A program made the translations under genes and the position numbers. From Lentisphaeria bacterium UBA1776 (lineage in GTDB: Bacteria; Verrucomicrobiota; Lentisphaeria; Victivallales; Victivallaceae): a stretch of 6,579 bases of DNA. The notes below the pieces were generated by a model. The model did no database searches and was not told the DNA's origin. It saw only the letters and a program-made list of their open reading frames with translations. Location: the NCBI GenBank assembly GCA_002314605.1, contig DCGO01000036.1, positions 1 through 6,579 of the forward strand. Reading direction: 5' to 3'. Every line of letters starts with the position of its first letter. Positions within the stretch are counted from its first letter, which is position 1. Shown one piece after another: positions 1 through 5,955 of the stretch.

Positions 1-3000
1 GCCAATGACCACGAAGGACTCTTCCCCTCCCTTGTAGATGTTGTTGAAGGTGACGGAAGCCGTGCCCTCGTTCTCCGCCTGATCGCAGGCACGGAACTCG
101 TAAGTCGTGTTGTTGACTGTCGCCGTCAGTTCTTCAGTCACGGACTTGAGATCTTGCCATTCGCCGCCGTTGATGCGGTACTGGAACCTGGTGATGTTGG
201 AGATCGTGTCGTCGGCAGTGACCGTGAAGGTCACGCTTTCCTTGATTTCTTCGGTCTCGGCACCGGTGATGGTGATGACCGGGGCAACATCATCGTAAGC
301 GATCTTGTAGTAATTGCCCAGAGCGTAGTTTCCGGCCTGGTCAGCCGTCGCAAAGCGGTAATAGTATTCGCCTGCGGGCGTGAAGCAGGAGGTTCCTTCC
401 GTCGCGCTCACGCTGGTCCAGTCGCTCCATGTCTTGCCGTCCTCGGAACAGATCGCCAGGTTCTTCTCGATGCCGGAACCGCCCTCGTTGTCGGTACCGG
501 TGACCGTAAGTGCGGCGTCCGTTCTCATGTAAACGGTCTCGGCGGTCTCGACCGTGTCTCCGCCCGCAAAAGCGGTTTCGCCGCGCTTGACGGTGATGGA
601 GGTCGGATCCGTTCCGTCGATCTTGAACGTGACCGTCTGCAGTGTTTCGTTGCCGGCAATGTCAACGGCCGTGATGTCAAGGACCATCGTCCCCCCGGTG
701 AACGCATCGCTGCTGATCGCGTAGTTGTAGGCTTTGTCCGTACTCGTATCAAGTTTGGTCACGGTCGCTCCGTTGAACACAACGGAGGTCGCTTCAGCCG
801 CCAGCGCATTGGCATCGCTGATCGTAAACACGTAATCCGCCGCGACCTCCTGCGTCCACACGAGATCGGTCAGCGGATCCGACTTCATGACATCCTGATA
901 CGCCGCCGTTACCGGGGTGTCCGGATCGTTGCCGTAACTCGTCAGAGTCCTGGTGTACAACCCCGCGATGTCCTTCGTATAACCGATCGCGGCGGGCGTC
1001 ACGTCGATATTGACCTCGGAGAGTTGCCTGGCTGTGGCATTGCCGGCCTTGTCGGTGACGGCAACATAGTACCCTTTGGAGAGGTTTTTCCCTTCCGCTT
1101 CAAACGCAAACGGATGATCCTGGCTGTATTCCGTCCAGGTTTCCGTGTCGGTCAGGTCGATCGGGCTGATTCCGTCGTAGGTGCCGGAGATCCAGTACTT
1201 CTGAACGTCGCCGTTCGGCTCCGTCACCTTGATGCCGGAGTGGCCTTCGGACGGGAGATCCCTGGCATCCACGCTGTAGCAGTAGGTGATATTGCCCTGA
1301 TCATCCACAACGGGGGAACCTTCCGTAATGATCGGTCTATCGTGTTCATCGTGCCCGGTGACCGTCTTGTTGAGGGTATCCTTGTTGACCCAGCCGGCTT
1401 CGACACCTTTCCCGGCAGCCGTCACATCGCCCTTGACTTCGGTGATGGAACCTTCCGCAGGAGCGATGGTATCGGAGAGCACCTGATAGACGTTCATGGA
1501 AACGCCGGTGCCGTCCGCCCCATAACCTGCAAGATAGATGAAGTTGTACTTTTCATCAATGACCACGCCGTTGTCCGTCAGAATGCGTGCGGCAGTCCAG
1601 TCGTATTGTGTTTTGGCGGTTTCGGCGTCAACCCATTCATCGTCAACGACCCACTTGTAGGAGACGGCGTCCGCAGCTTTGCCCGGATTGTTGAATGCAT
1701 CGGCTGCAACATGGGACTCATTGGTGTAGTAGGTGTAGTTGTCGTCGTTGGAGTACTGCCCGGCCTGACCGCCGGCGTATTCGTAAATCGGAGCAGGCTT
1801 TTCCTCCTCGGAGGCATCGCGGGAGAGGAGACTCAAGTTTCCGGTCTTGGAATCGTAAACGGCGGAATACATTCTGCCGCCGTAGCAGGTTTCCAGATCA
1901 TCGTTGACGGTGATGGTCATGTCGTACCCGTTTCCGTAGAGCGTGAAATCAAAGCCGGAGAAGTCTTTCGCATTGCTGACCAGTACATAGTCACTCTTGC
2001 CTGTGAGATCCACATCGACGACGGCGCCGAGAGACGCTGTATTTTCAACCGTGAAAGTCGTGCCATCAATCAGGGTCGTCTCGTTGTCGTAGAGATTCCA
2101 GACCATCGCGCCGGCGAGGTTCAGGGAAGTGAAGGAGAGGGTTCCGTCCAGAACCATCCTGCTTCCCGCGGCGATCTTCGTTGTGGACAACGAATTGTCG
2201 CCGGAGAGGGAGAGGACACCGAAATAATCAACCGTGAGATCGTTGACAGTGTCGGTTTTGACATTTGCAAACGAGGCCGCCGAGCCGACAACCAGAATCG
2301 TGCCTGCCGTGAGCACGGCACCGCTGATCGTGGCACTGTCCAGCTTCATGGTTTCATTCGCCGTAAGTTCGACCTTCTGCTCGGTCGCTTCATTCTTCTG
2401 GATCGTGGCCCAGACAATATCCAGATTTGCTCCGCCGGTCTGGGTGATGTCAACGTCCTTGAGCGTACTGAATTTGACCTCGACATTGCCATTGGCATTG
2501 ATGGCGGCACCCTCTCCATACATGGAGGTGAACGTCATCCCGTCGCCCGAATCGTCCAGCAGATTGATGACCGAGTTGCCGACAAGATAGCCGGTATTCA
2601 TGACAAAATTACTCCCAGCCGAGAGTTCGCTGCCCAGGTTTATGCCGGCACCGGTTATGGAGATCGTCTCCCCTGTGGCGGTCGCGTCGTGGACCAGACC
2701 ATTGGTGATCTTGATGTCCTTGGCTGCCAGGTGCACAGTCTCCATATTCTGGCCGGTGATGTTCAATTCGTTGTCCGCCCCGATCTCGGCATTCCGGATG
2801 TCGCCGGCAGCGCCTTCTTCCGGAGCTTCCCCGAGATCGATGGTGATATCTTTTTCAGCTGACAGGGTGCCTTTCAGGATGCTTGAAGAGGTGTTCGCCA
2901 CCTTGATGTCGTTAGCGGCCTTGAAGTCCACCACGGCATGGCCTTCGTTATCCAGCGTAATGTCATACGCAAGGGCTTTCGCACCGCGTTCAGCATTGCC

Positions 3001-4959
3001 GCCATTCAGCACGGAATTGGCGGAGTTGTTCGAAATGTGGATGCTGCCGTCTTTGGCAACGGCTTTGAGCGTGCCGGTGACCGACAGCTCGCCCAGGTTG
3101 ACAACGCTGATCGCTGCATCAGCGGAAGCCGCATCAATGGAGGAGGTGAGATCGCCGCGGAGCTCGGCGTTCTTGACATCCTGAGTATTGAGAACGGTGA
3201 TATTCGATTCCGTGGTCAGGTTCTCCAACTCGGTCCCGTTGTCATTGAAGAAATAGATGTTATTCTCATCCGGGACAACTTCGCCGCCGCTCCCGATGGG
3301 GCGGACCATGACCATTTCGCCAAGGCTGCAGGTCTTTTTGAACTCGGCGATTTCTTCTGCGGTCATCGCCTGGTCGATGAGGATCATGGCGCCGTCCTCG
3401 ACGGTCACGTTGCCGAGGAATTCCTCCGCATCGCCCGTTTTCGCGGCCCGGAACGTACCGGTGGAGGCGATTTTTCCTGGATCATCCGCCTTCGCGAACT
3501 CTGCAGCTTCGCCGACCGTCAGTTTGCCGGAGATCACGGCTGCCTTGGTCACGCCGAGGGTACCGGCGTTGACGGTGAAATCGGCGGTGACGTTGCCGCA
3601 GATTGTCAGTGTGGCGTCCGCCGTCATGGCAGCGGCGACGATGGCGATTTCATCGTTATAGACAGGGGTGGTCACATCGAATTTGGTCAGCCGGGCGACA
3701 GGCAGTTCGAGGTCAAGAAGCTCTTCCTCGCTCCAGTTGCCCACGTTATCCACGTAACTCAAATAGACCTCCTGGATTGTGGGATCCAGCACCATGACAG
3801 TTTTACCGGCATCGACCATAACAGGTTCTTCCTCGTGGCCGTCGTAATAGACCTTTCTGATCTTCATCTGATATGCCCCTGAGCCGTTATCGTTCATGTT
3901 GGCGGTTACAAAGACTTGATAAGCCTGTAAATCATTATCATACACTTGCTTATAGTTGAGATCACCTCTTGTGGGAGCGATGTCGTCAAGCACCGTCTTG
4001 ACAGAGAGACTGCCGGAATTTGTCACGTTATCTGCGGCATCAAACTCAACGCTGTCACCATCCGTATCAAGGGTTATGGCAGTATAACCGTACTTCTGTG
4101 TTTCGCCATCCTTCGTGTAATTCACCACGTTCAGACCGGATCCGCCCTTGTTATCCGCAGCAAAACCTTCCGCGCCTGTGACCGTGATGGTATTGGCAGC
4201 CTGTTCACCGCTGGGATCGTTGACATAGATCGTCAGGGTTTTCTGGGTCTCGTCATACTTCTTATAGACAACTGTCCCCTCCTGCGAAGAGGATTTGTCG
4301 ATGGTGATCTTATCGGTGCTGATGGTCGGGGCAACGTTGTCCTGGACGCATTTAACGTTCATAGTAGAGCTCGCGTTGCTCACGTTATCCGTGGCGAAAA
4401 CGTAGGGTGTACTGCCGTTATTGACATCCATCTCGATGCCTGCGGGCTCCTTGGCGACACCATCAACGATCAAGGTCTTTACGCCGGATTGTTCATCTTC
4501 GGGTATGATGTTGATCGTGATCGTGTTTGCGTTACCCTTGTAATACACGGTTCCGTCGGCATAATAGCCGGCATCTCCGCCGCTCAGATACGATATATTG
4601 ATCACGGGAGCGGTATTGTCCTGGATGAGGGTATAGGTCGGTGACTGCACGCCACCTTCAGTGTCATAATCAAGATATGCATAATACGGGGCTCTGGCCG
4701 CCAGTGTCGGGTATTCATATTTGCCCGTCGTTTCCCAGTTTCCGTCCTCGTAAGTAATTTGGTCCCCCGAGCAAAGGAACGTTCTCCAGTGTTGCCCGTC
4801 GTGGTAGTAAACGTCAAGGCTATAAAAATCCTCTCCTTCGTAATTTCCGGAGAACTTGATGATATTGTTTCCCGCAAAATAGTAAGTAGTGTCGTCTTTC
4901 TTATAAACCTTGGACTCATCACCGGACTTTGGGGTGATATTCATCGTAATGTTAGCCAT
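1..4959 (-). CDS. Giant modular extracellular/adhesin-like protein with Ig-like modules and a beta-solenoid-like core (C-terminus beyond window)
   Basis: One open frame of 1653 codons with no stop, confirmed codon by codon. The start at 4957-4959 follows an AAGGA Shine-Dalgarno about 9-10 nt upstream (MANITMNITP). Residues 1-425 hold Ig-like modules joined by D-N-T-A-P (114-118), D-N-V-A-P-T-I (207-213) and D-D-I-A-P-T (325-330); module ends carry D-N-V-x-N (191-195, 310-314, 404-408). Residues about 430-1053 are short Gly/Asn/Thr/Ala-rich beta strands resembling a beta-solenoid or autotransporter-passenger stalk. Residues about 1054-1653 return to Ig-like modules, with D-T-I-A-P (1163), D-V-T-P (1319), D-G-T-D-P-T (1448) and D-D-V-A-P-V (1556), plus D-x-A-G-N at 1303, 1433 and 1540 and D-Q-A-E-N at 1626. 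No Sec signal peptide or membrane segment is visible, so a type I-like export signal at the unseen C-terminus is possible (inference). Adhesin or surface function is inferred from architecture; the exact family is not recognised. It starts 34 nt after the four-helix gene. Confidence 0.9.
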   Translation of the reverse strand, partial: MANITMNITPKSGDESKVYKKDDTTYYFAGNNIIKFSGNYEGEDFYSLDVYYHDGQHWRTFLCSGDQITYEDGNWETTGKYEYPTLAARAPYYAYLDYDTEGGVQSPTYTLIQDNTAPVINISYLSGGDAGYYADGTVYYKGNANTITINIIPEDEQSGVKTLIVDGVAKEPAGIEMDVNNGSTPYVFATDNVSNASSTMNVKCVQDNVAPTISTDKITIDKSSSQEGTVVYKKYDETQKTLTIYVNDPSGEQAANTITVTGAEGFAADNKGGSGLNVVNYTKDGETQKYGYTAITLDTDGDSVEFDAADNVTNSGSLSVKTVLDDIAPTRGDLNYKQVYDNDLQAYQVFVTANMNDNGSGAYQMKIRKVYYDGHEEEPVMVDAGKTVMVLDPTIQEVYLSYVDNVGNWSEEELLDLELPVARLTKFDVTTPVYNDEIAIVAAAMTADATLTICGNVTADFTVNAGTLGVTKAAVISGKLTVGEAAEFAKADDPGKIASTGTFRAAKTGDAEEFLGNVTVEDGAMILIDQAMTAEEIAEFKKTCSLGEMVMVRPIGSGGEVVPDENNIYFFNDNGTELENLTTESNITVLNTQDVKNAELRGDLTSSIDAASADAAISVVNLGELSVTGTLKAVAKDGSIHISNNSANSVLNGGNAERGAKALAYDITLDNEGHAVVDFKAANDIKVANTSSSILKGTLSAEKDITIDLGEAPEEGAAGDIRNAEIGADNELNITGQNMETVHLAAKDIKITNGLVHDATATGETISITGAGINLGSELSAGSNFVMNTGYLVGNSVINLLDDSGDGMTFTSMYGEGAAINANGNVEVKFSTLKDVDITQTGGANLDIVWATIQKNEATEQKVELTANETMKLDSATISGAVLTAGTILVVGSAASFANVKTDTVNDLTVDYFGVLSLSGDNSLSTTKIAAGSRMVLDGTLSFTSLNLAGAMVWNLYDNETTLIDGTTFTVENTASLGAVVDVDLTGKSDYVLVSNAKDFSGFDFTLYGNGYDMTITVNDDLETCYGGRMYSAVYDSKTGNLSLLSRDASEEEKPAPIYEYAGGQAGQYSNDDNYTYYTNESHVAADAFNNPGKAADAVSYKWVVDDEWVDAETAKTQYDWTAARILTDNGVVIDEKYNFIYLAGYGADGTGVSMNVYQVLSDTIAPAEGSITEVKGDVTAAGKGVEAGWVNKDTLNKTVTGHDEHDRPIITEGSPVVDDQGNITYCYSVDARDLPSEGHSGIKVTEPNGDVQKYWISGTYDGISPIDLTDTETWTEYSQDHPFAFEAEGKNLSKGYYVAVTDKAGNATARQLSEVNIDVTPAAIGYTKDIAGLYTRTLTSYGNDPDTPVTAAYQDVMKSDPLTDLVWTQEVAADYVFTISDANALAAEATSVVFNGATVTKLDTSTDKAYNYAISSDAFTGGTMVLDITAVDIAGNETLQTVTFKIDGTDPTSITVKRGETAFAGGDTVETAETVYMRTDAALTVTGTDNEGGSGIEKNLAICSEDGKTWSDWTSVSATEGTSCFTPAGEYYYRFATADQAGNYALGNYYKIAYDDVAPVITITGAETEEIKESVTFTVTADDTISNITRFQYRINGGEWQDLKSVTEELTATVNNTTYEFRACDQAENEGTASVTFNNIYKGGEESFVVIG

Positions 4960-4984
4960 AATCGTAATTCCTTCTTTTTGGTTT

Positions 4985-5013
4985 ATTGTGTTGTCAAAAA
5001 ATGAAAATTTCAG
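4985..5013 (-). promoter_or_regulatory. Weak candidate promoter for the giant gene
   Basis: On the minus strand, CTGAAA (5008-5013) and CACAAT (4985-4990) are spaced by 17 nt, each matching 4 of 6 consensus bases. Transcription would start near 4978, leaving a leader of about 19 nt containing the AAGGA site. A better -35-like TTGACA at 4992-4997 has no suitable -10 at the right distance. The giant gene may instead be read from the upstream promoter. Confidence 0.28.
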
Positions 5014-5452
5014 ATCGCCGGATCACCTTCCCACCTCCACGGGGGAACAGGGGACCGTGTTTCAGGTGGATATGGGTGTCATGTTTTTCTCCTCTCTTTG
5101 GGTTCATGGTTTTATTTTCAGAGTTCGGTTTTGTCGGGTCGGACAGGTCGGACGGGTCATGCTGGCGCAGAATTGTCCGATAGTCGAAAAGCAGTTCTTC
5201 CTGACTTGCTTTTGCAACACTGGTGAGTTTGAGTTCGGTCTTTTTACCGGCAGCCCTTGCTTCGCTGCCTTCAACAATATTGGCGACACCGCTGCGCACC
5301 GCCTGAACCATCTGATCGAAAGTCCGGTCTTTCAAAGAGATGCTTTCAGAACAAAAAGCCGCCGTGGCATCGCAGATCAGCGTGCCAGGACGGTATGTGA
5401 CAAGTTTAGTGTATCCGCCGTGAGCGGAAATGAGAGAGGCTGTATGATTCAT
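4994..5452 (-). CDS. Four-helix-bundle suffix-domain protein (23S rRNA IVS-protein-like), apparently lacking helix 4
   Basis: A 152-residue protein whose residues about 11-97 match the four helix bundle suffix domain (TIGR04258 type), a relative of the proteins encoded in 23S rRNA intervening sequences. Visible signatures are HGGYTKL (11-17), CDATAAFC (27-34), RTFDQMVQAVRSG (43-55), NIVEGSEA (58-65) and KKTELKLTSVAKAS (70-83), then an E-E-L-L-F-D-Y-R run to L95-R96-Q97. This accounts for helices 1 to 3. From memory, relatives continue with a fourth helix containing a hydrophobic L-I-x-x-x-N-Y-L-L-D segment. Here the frame instead enters DPSDLSDP, encoded by 9-bp repeats, followed by a polar tail unlike the family, so the protein may be degraded or remodelled. 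The start at 5450-5452 is chosen because GGAGG lies about 10 nt upstream and it falls just before the conserved domain. Its ATG overlaps the upstream stop as ATGA. Molecular function of the family is not established; protein or RNA binding is a guess. Confidence 0.78.
   Translation of the reverse strand: MNHTASLISAHGGYTKLVTYRPGTLICDATAAFCSESISLKDRTFDQMVQAVRSGVANIVEGSEARAAGKKTELKLTSVAKASQEELLFDYRTILRQHDPSDLSDPTKPNSENKTMNPKRGEKHDTHIHLKHGPLFPRGGGKVIRRSEIFIF
5031..5069. other. Interrupted inverted repeat (hairpin) upstream of the giant gene
   Basis: CCACCT (5031-5036) pairs with AGGTGG (5064-5069), and CACGG (5038-5042) pairs with CCGTG (5055-5059), giving 11 base pairs with a small internal loop and a 12-nt G-rich or C-rich terminal loop. 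It lies inside the tail of the four-helix frame. No T-run follows directly on either strand, so it is not a classic terminator; a short T-run occurs about 30 nt further on the minus strand. Confidence 0.45.
5133..5155. repeat. 9-bp tandem repeat array, downstream copy (SDP-type)
   Basis: A partial unit GTCGG, then GTCGGACAG (5138-5146) and GTCGGACGG (5147-5155), then a GTC that diverges. It has the same consensus and orientation as the array at 5495-5539. On the minus strand it encodes S-D-L-S-D-P directly after the last recognisable four-helix residues. Confidence 0.72.
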
Positions 5453-5766
5453 AGCCGCAGCCCTCCGGCAAAGGAAAGCACCCGGTACATCTTTGTCAGA
5501 CGTGTCCGACGGGTCAGACGGGTCAGACCGATAAGACGAGTCACCCGGCGATACACCGCCTTCGCCGTCACCGTGATCCAGCGCTTGAAAGTTCGGACGG
5601 TCCGGGCAATGACAATATACCCGGCAAGTGCGCCGGTCCGTTCCGACATGCCGCACACGTCGGCAGAGACCGAAAGAGTCGGCCGGCTTGCCGGTTCCGC
5701 CGCCGGGATCATCACCTGAGTCTCTTCACGGACCCCGGTGCAGTCGTACGTGACGGGTGTCTCCAT
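5449..5766 (-). CDS. Hypothetical protein, 105 residues, basic C-terminus
   Basis: I do not recognise this protein. The start at 5764-5766 (METPVTYDCT) follows a strong GGAGAG Shine-Dalgarno with 6 nt spacing and lies about 27 nt downstream of the predicted transcription start of the 5800-5827 promoter. Both support expression. The N-terminal half is mixed and slightly acidic (residues 1-45), followed by G-A-L-A-G-Y-I-V-I-A (45-54), too short and too charged at its flanks for a clear membrane segment. A strongly basic C-terminus follows (R-T-F-K-R-W, then repeated L-T-R units at 81-92). Those L-T-R units are the 9-bp repeat array read in one frame; the same DNA gives S-D-P in another. The stop overlaps the start of the four-helix gene as ATGA, suggesting translational coupling. 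Shortness and the repeat-derived tail leave open that only the N-terminal part is meaningful. Confidence 0.5.
   Translation of the reverse strand: METPVTYDCTGVREETQVMIPAAEPASRPTLSVSADVCGMSERTGALAGYIVIARTVRTFKRWITVTAKAVYRRVTRLIGLTRLTRRTRLTKMYRVLSFAGGLRL
5495..5539. repeat. 9-bp tandem repeat array, upstream copy (SDP-type)
   Basis: Five consecutive nonamers on the plus strand: GTCAGACGT, GTCCGACGG, GTCAGACGG, GTCAGACCG and the degenerate ATAAGACGA. On the minus strand they encode S-D-P/S-D-T in the four-helix frame extended upstream, and L-T-R units in the frame of the 105-residue gene, which is the frame more likely translated. Confidence 0.8.
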
Positions 5767-5799
5767 CCGTTTCTCTCCAAAAAAACATCCCTTGACCTG

Positions 5800-5827
5800 A
5801 ATATAGCATGCCGCCATCAAAAGTCAA
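5800..5827 (-). promoter_or_regulatory. Sigma-70-type promoter for the minus-strand genes
   Basis: Read on the minus strand, TTGACT (-35, 5822-5827) and TATATT (-10, 5800-5805) are separated by 16 nt; each hexamer differs from consensus at one position. The expected transcription start is near 5793, giving a leader of about 27 nt that contains the GGAGAG ribosome-binding site of the 105-residue gene. The position rules out the longer start at 5820 for that gene. Confidence 0.7.
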
Positions 5828-5872
5828 AGGAAATCTTGAAAAATTTTTTTGCACCGCCAATAAAAAAAACAG

Positions 5873-5900
5873 TGGAAATTTTTGCGTTCCGGTGTACATT
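5873..5900 (+). promoter_or_regulatory. Candidate promoter for the membrane-subunit gene
   Basis: TGGAAA (5873-5878) and TACATT (5895-5900) are spaced by 16 nt, with a TG two bases before the -10 region. Each hexamer matches 4 of 6 consensus bases. An alternative pair is TTGAAA near 5836 with AATAAA 17 nt further on. Start would fall roughly 50 nt before the ATG at 5956. Neither is strong. Confidence 0.3.
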
Positions 5901-5955
5901 ACATATCTCTTTTTTTTACCGTTTCCGATTGACGCACAGGGGGCAAGTACAGAAG

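Larger units (their letters stand above)
5767..5955. other. AT-rich divergent intergenic region
   Basis: This 189-nt spacer separates the divergent 105-residue gene and membrane-subunit gene. It is much richer in A and T than the flanking genes and contains phased-looking A/T runs (5839-5850, 5862-5869, 5908-5916), which could bend DNA. It holds the minus-strand promoter and weak plus-strand promoter candidates. No gene, terminator or clear operator palindrome was seen. Confidence 0.7.

Noticed and set aside
154..2862. 902-codon plus-strand open frame
   Set aside because: It is the exact codon-aligned antisense of the giant gene. Stops there require TTA, CTA or TCA in the sense frame, which are very rare in this gene (about five seen in 1653 codons). 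The antisense frame stays open all the way from the left edge. The translation is Arg/Val/Gly-rich with no recognisable domain.
2938..3882. 314-codon plus-strand open frame
   Set aside because: Continuation of the same codon-aligned antisense shadow; the sense frame gives clear beta-solenoid sequence.
3946..4644. 232-codon plus-strand open frame
   Set aside because: Same antisense register over the N-terminal Ig-like modules; no ribosome-binding site or family match.
4992..4997. Perfect TTGACA as -35 for the giant gene
   Set aside because: At 16-18 nt downstream the sequence is the AAGGA ribosome-binding region and no TATAAT-like hexamer is present.
5062..5082. Minigene ATG ACA CCC ATA TCC ACC TGA with an AGGAG site upstream (minus strand)
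   Set aside because: Six codons only and inside the tail of the four-helix frame; the ribosome-binding-like match is the only support, though it may be a remnant of a lost start.
5453..5656. 68-residue upstream extension of the four-helix protein, starting at 5656
   Set aside because: It lacks a good ribosome-binding site, consists of Cys/Arg-rich and repeat-encoded residues unlike the family, and overlaps the better-supported 105-residue gene. The start at 5452 has GGAGG.
4910..5719. 269-codon plus-strand open frame with a hydrophobic start
   Set aside because: Antisense to the four-helix and 105-residue genes, both of which have better starts and, for the former, clear family motifs.
5767..5820. 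18-residue upstream extension of the 105-residue protein, starting at 5820
   Set aside because: That start lies between the -35 and -10 hexamers of the promoter, upstream of the expected transcription start.
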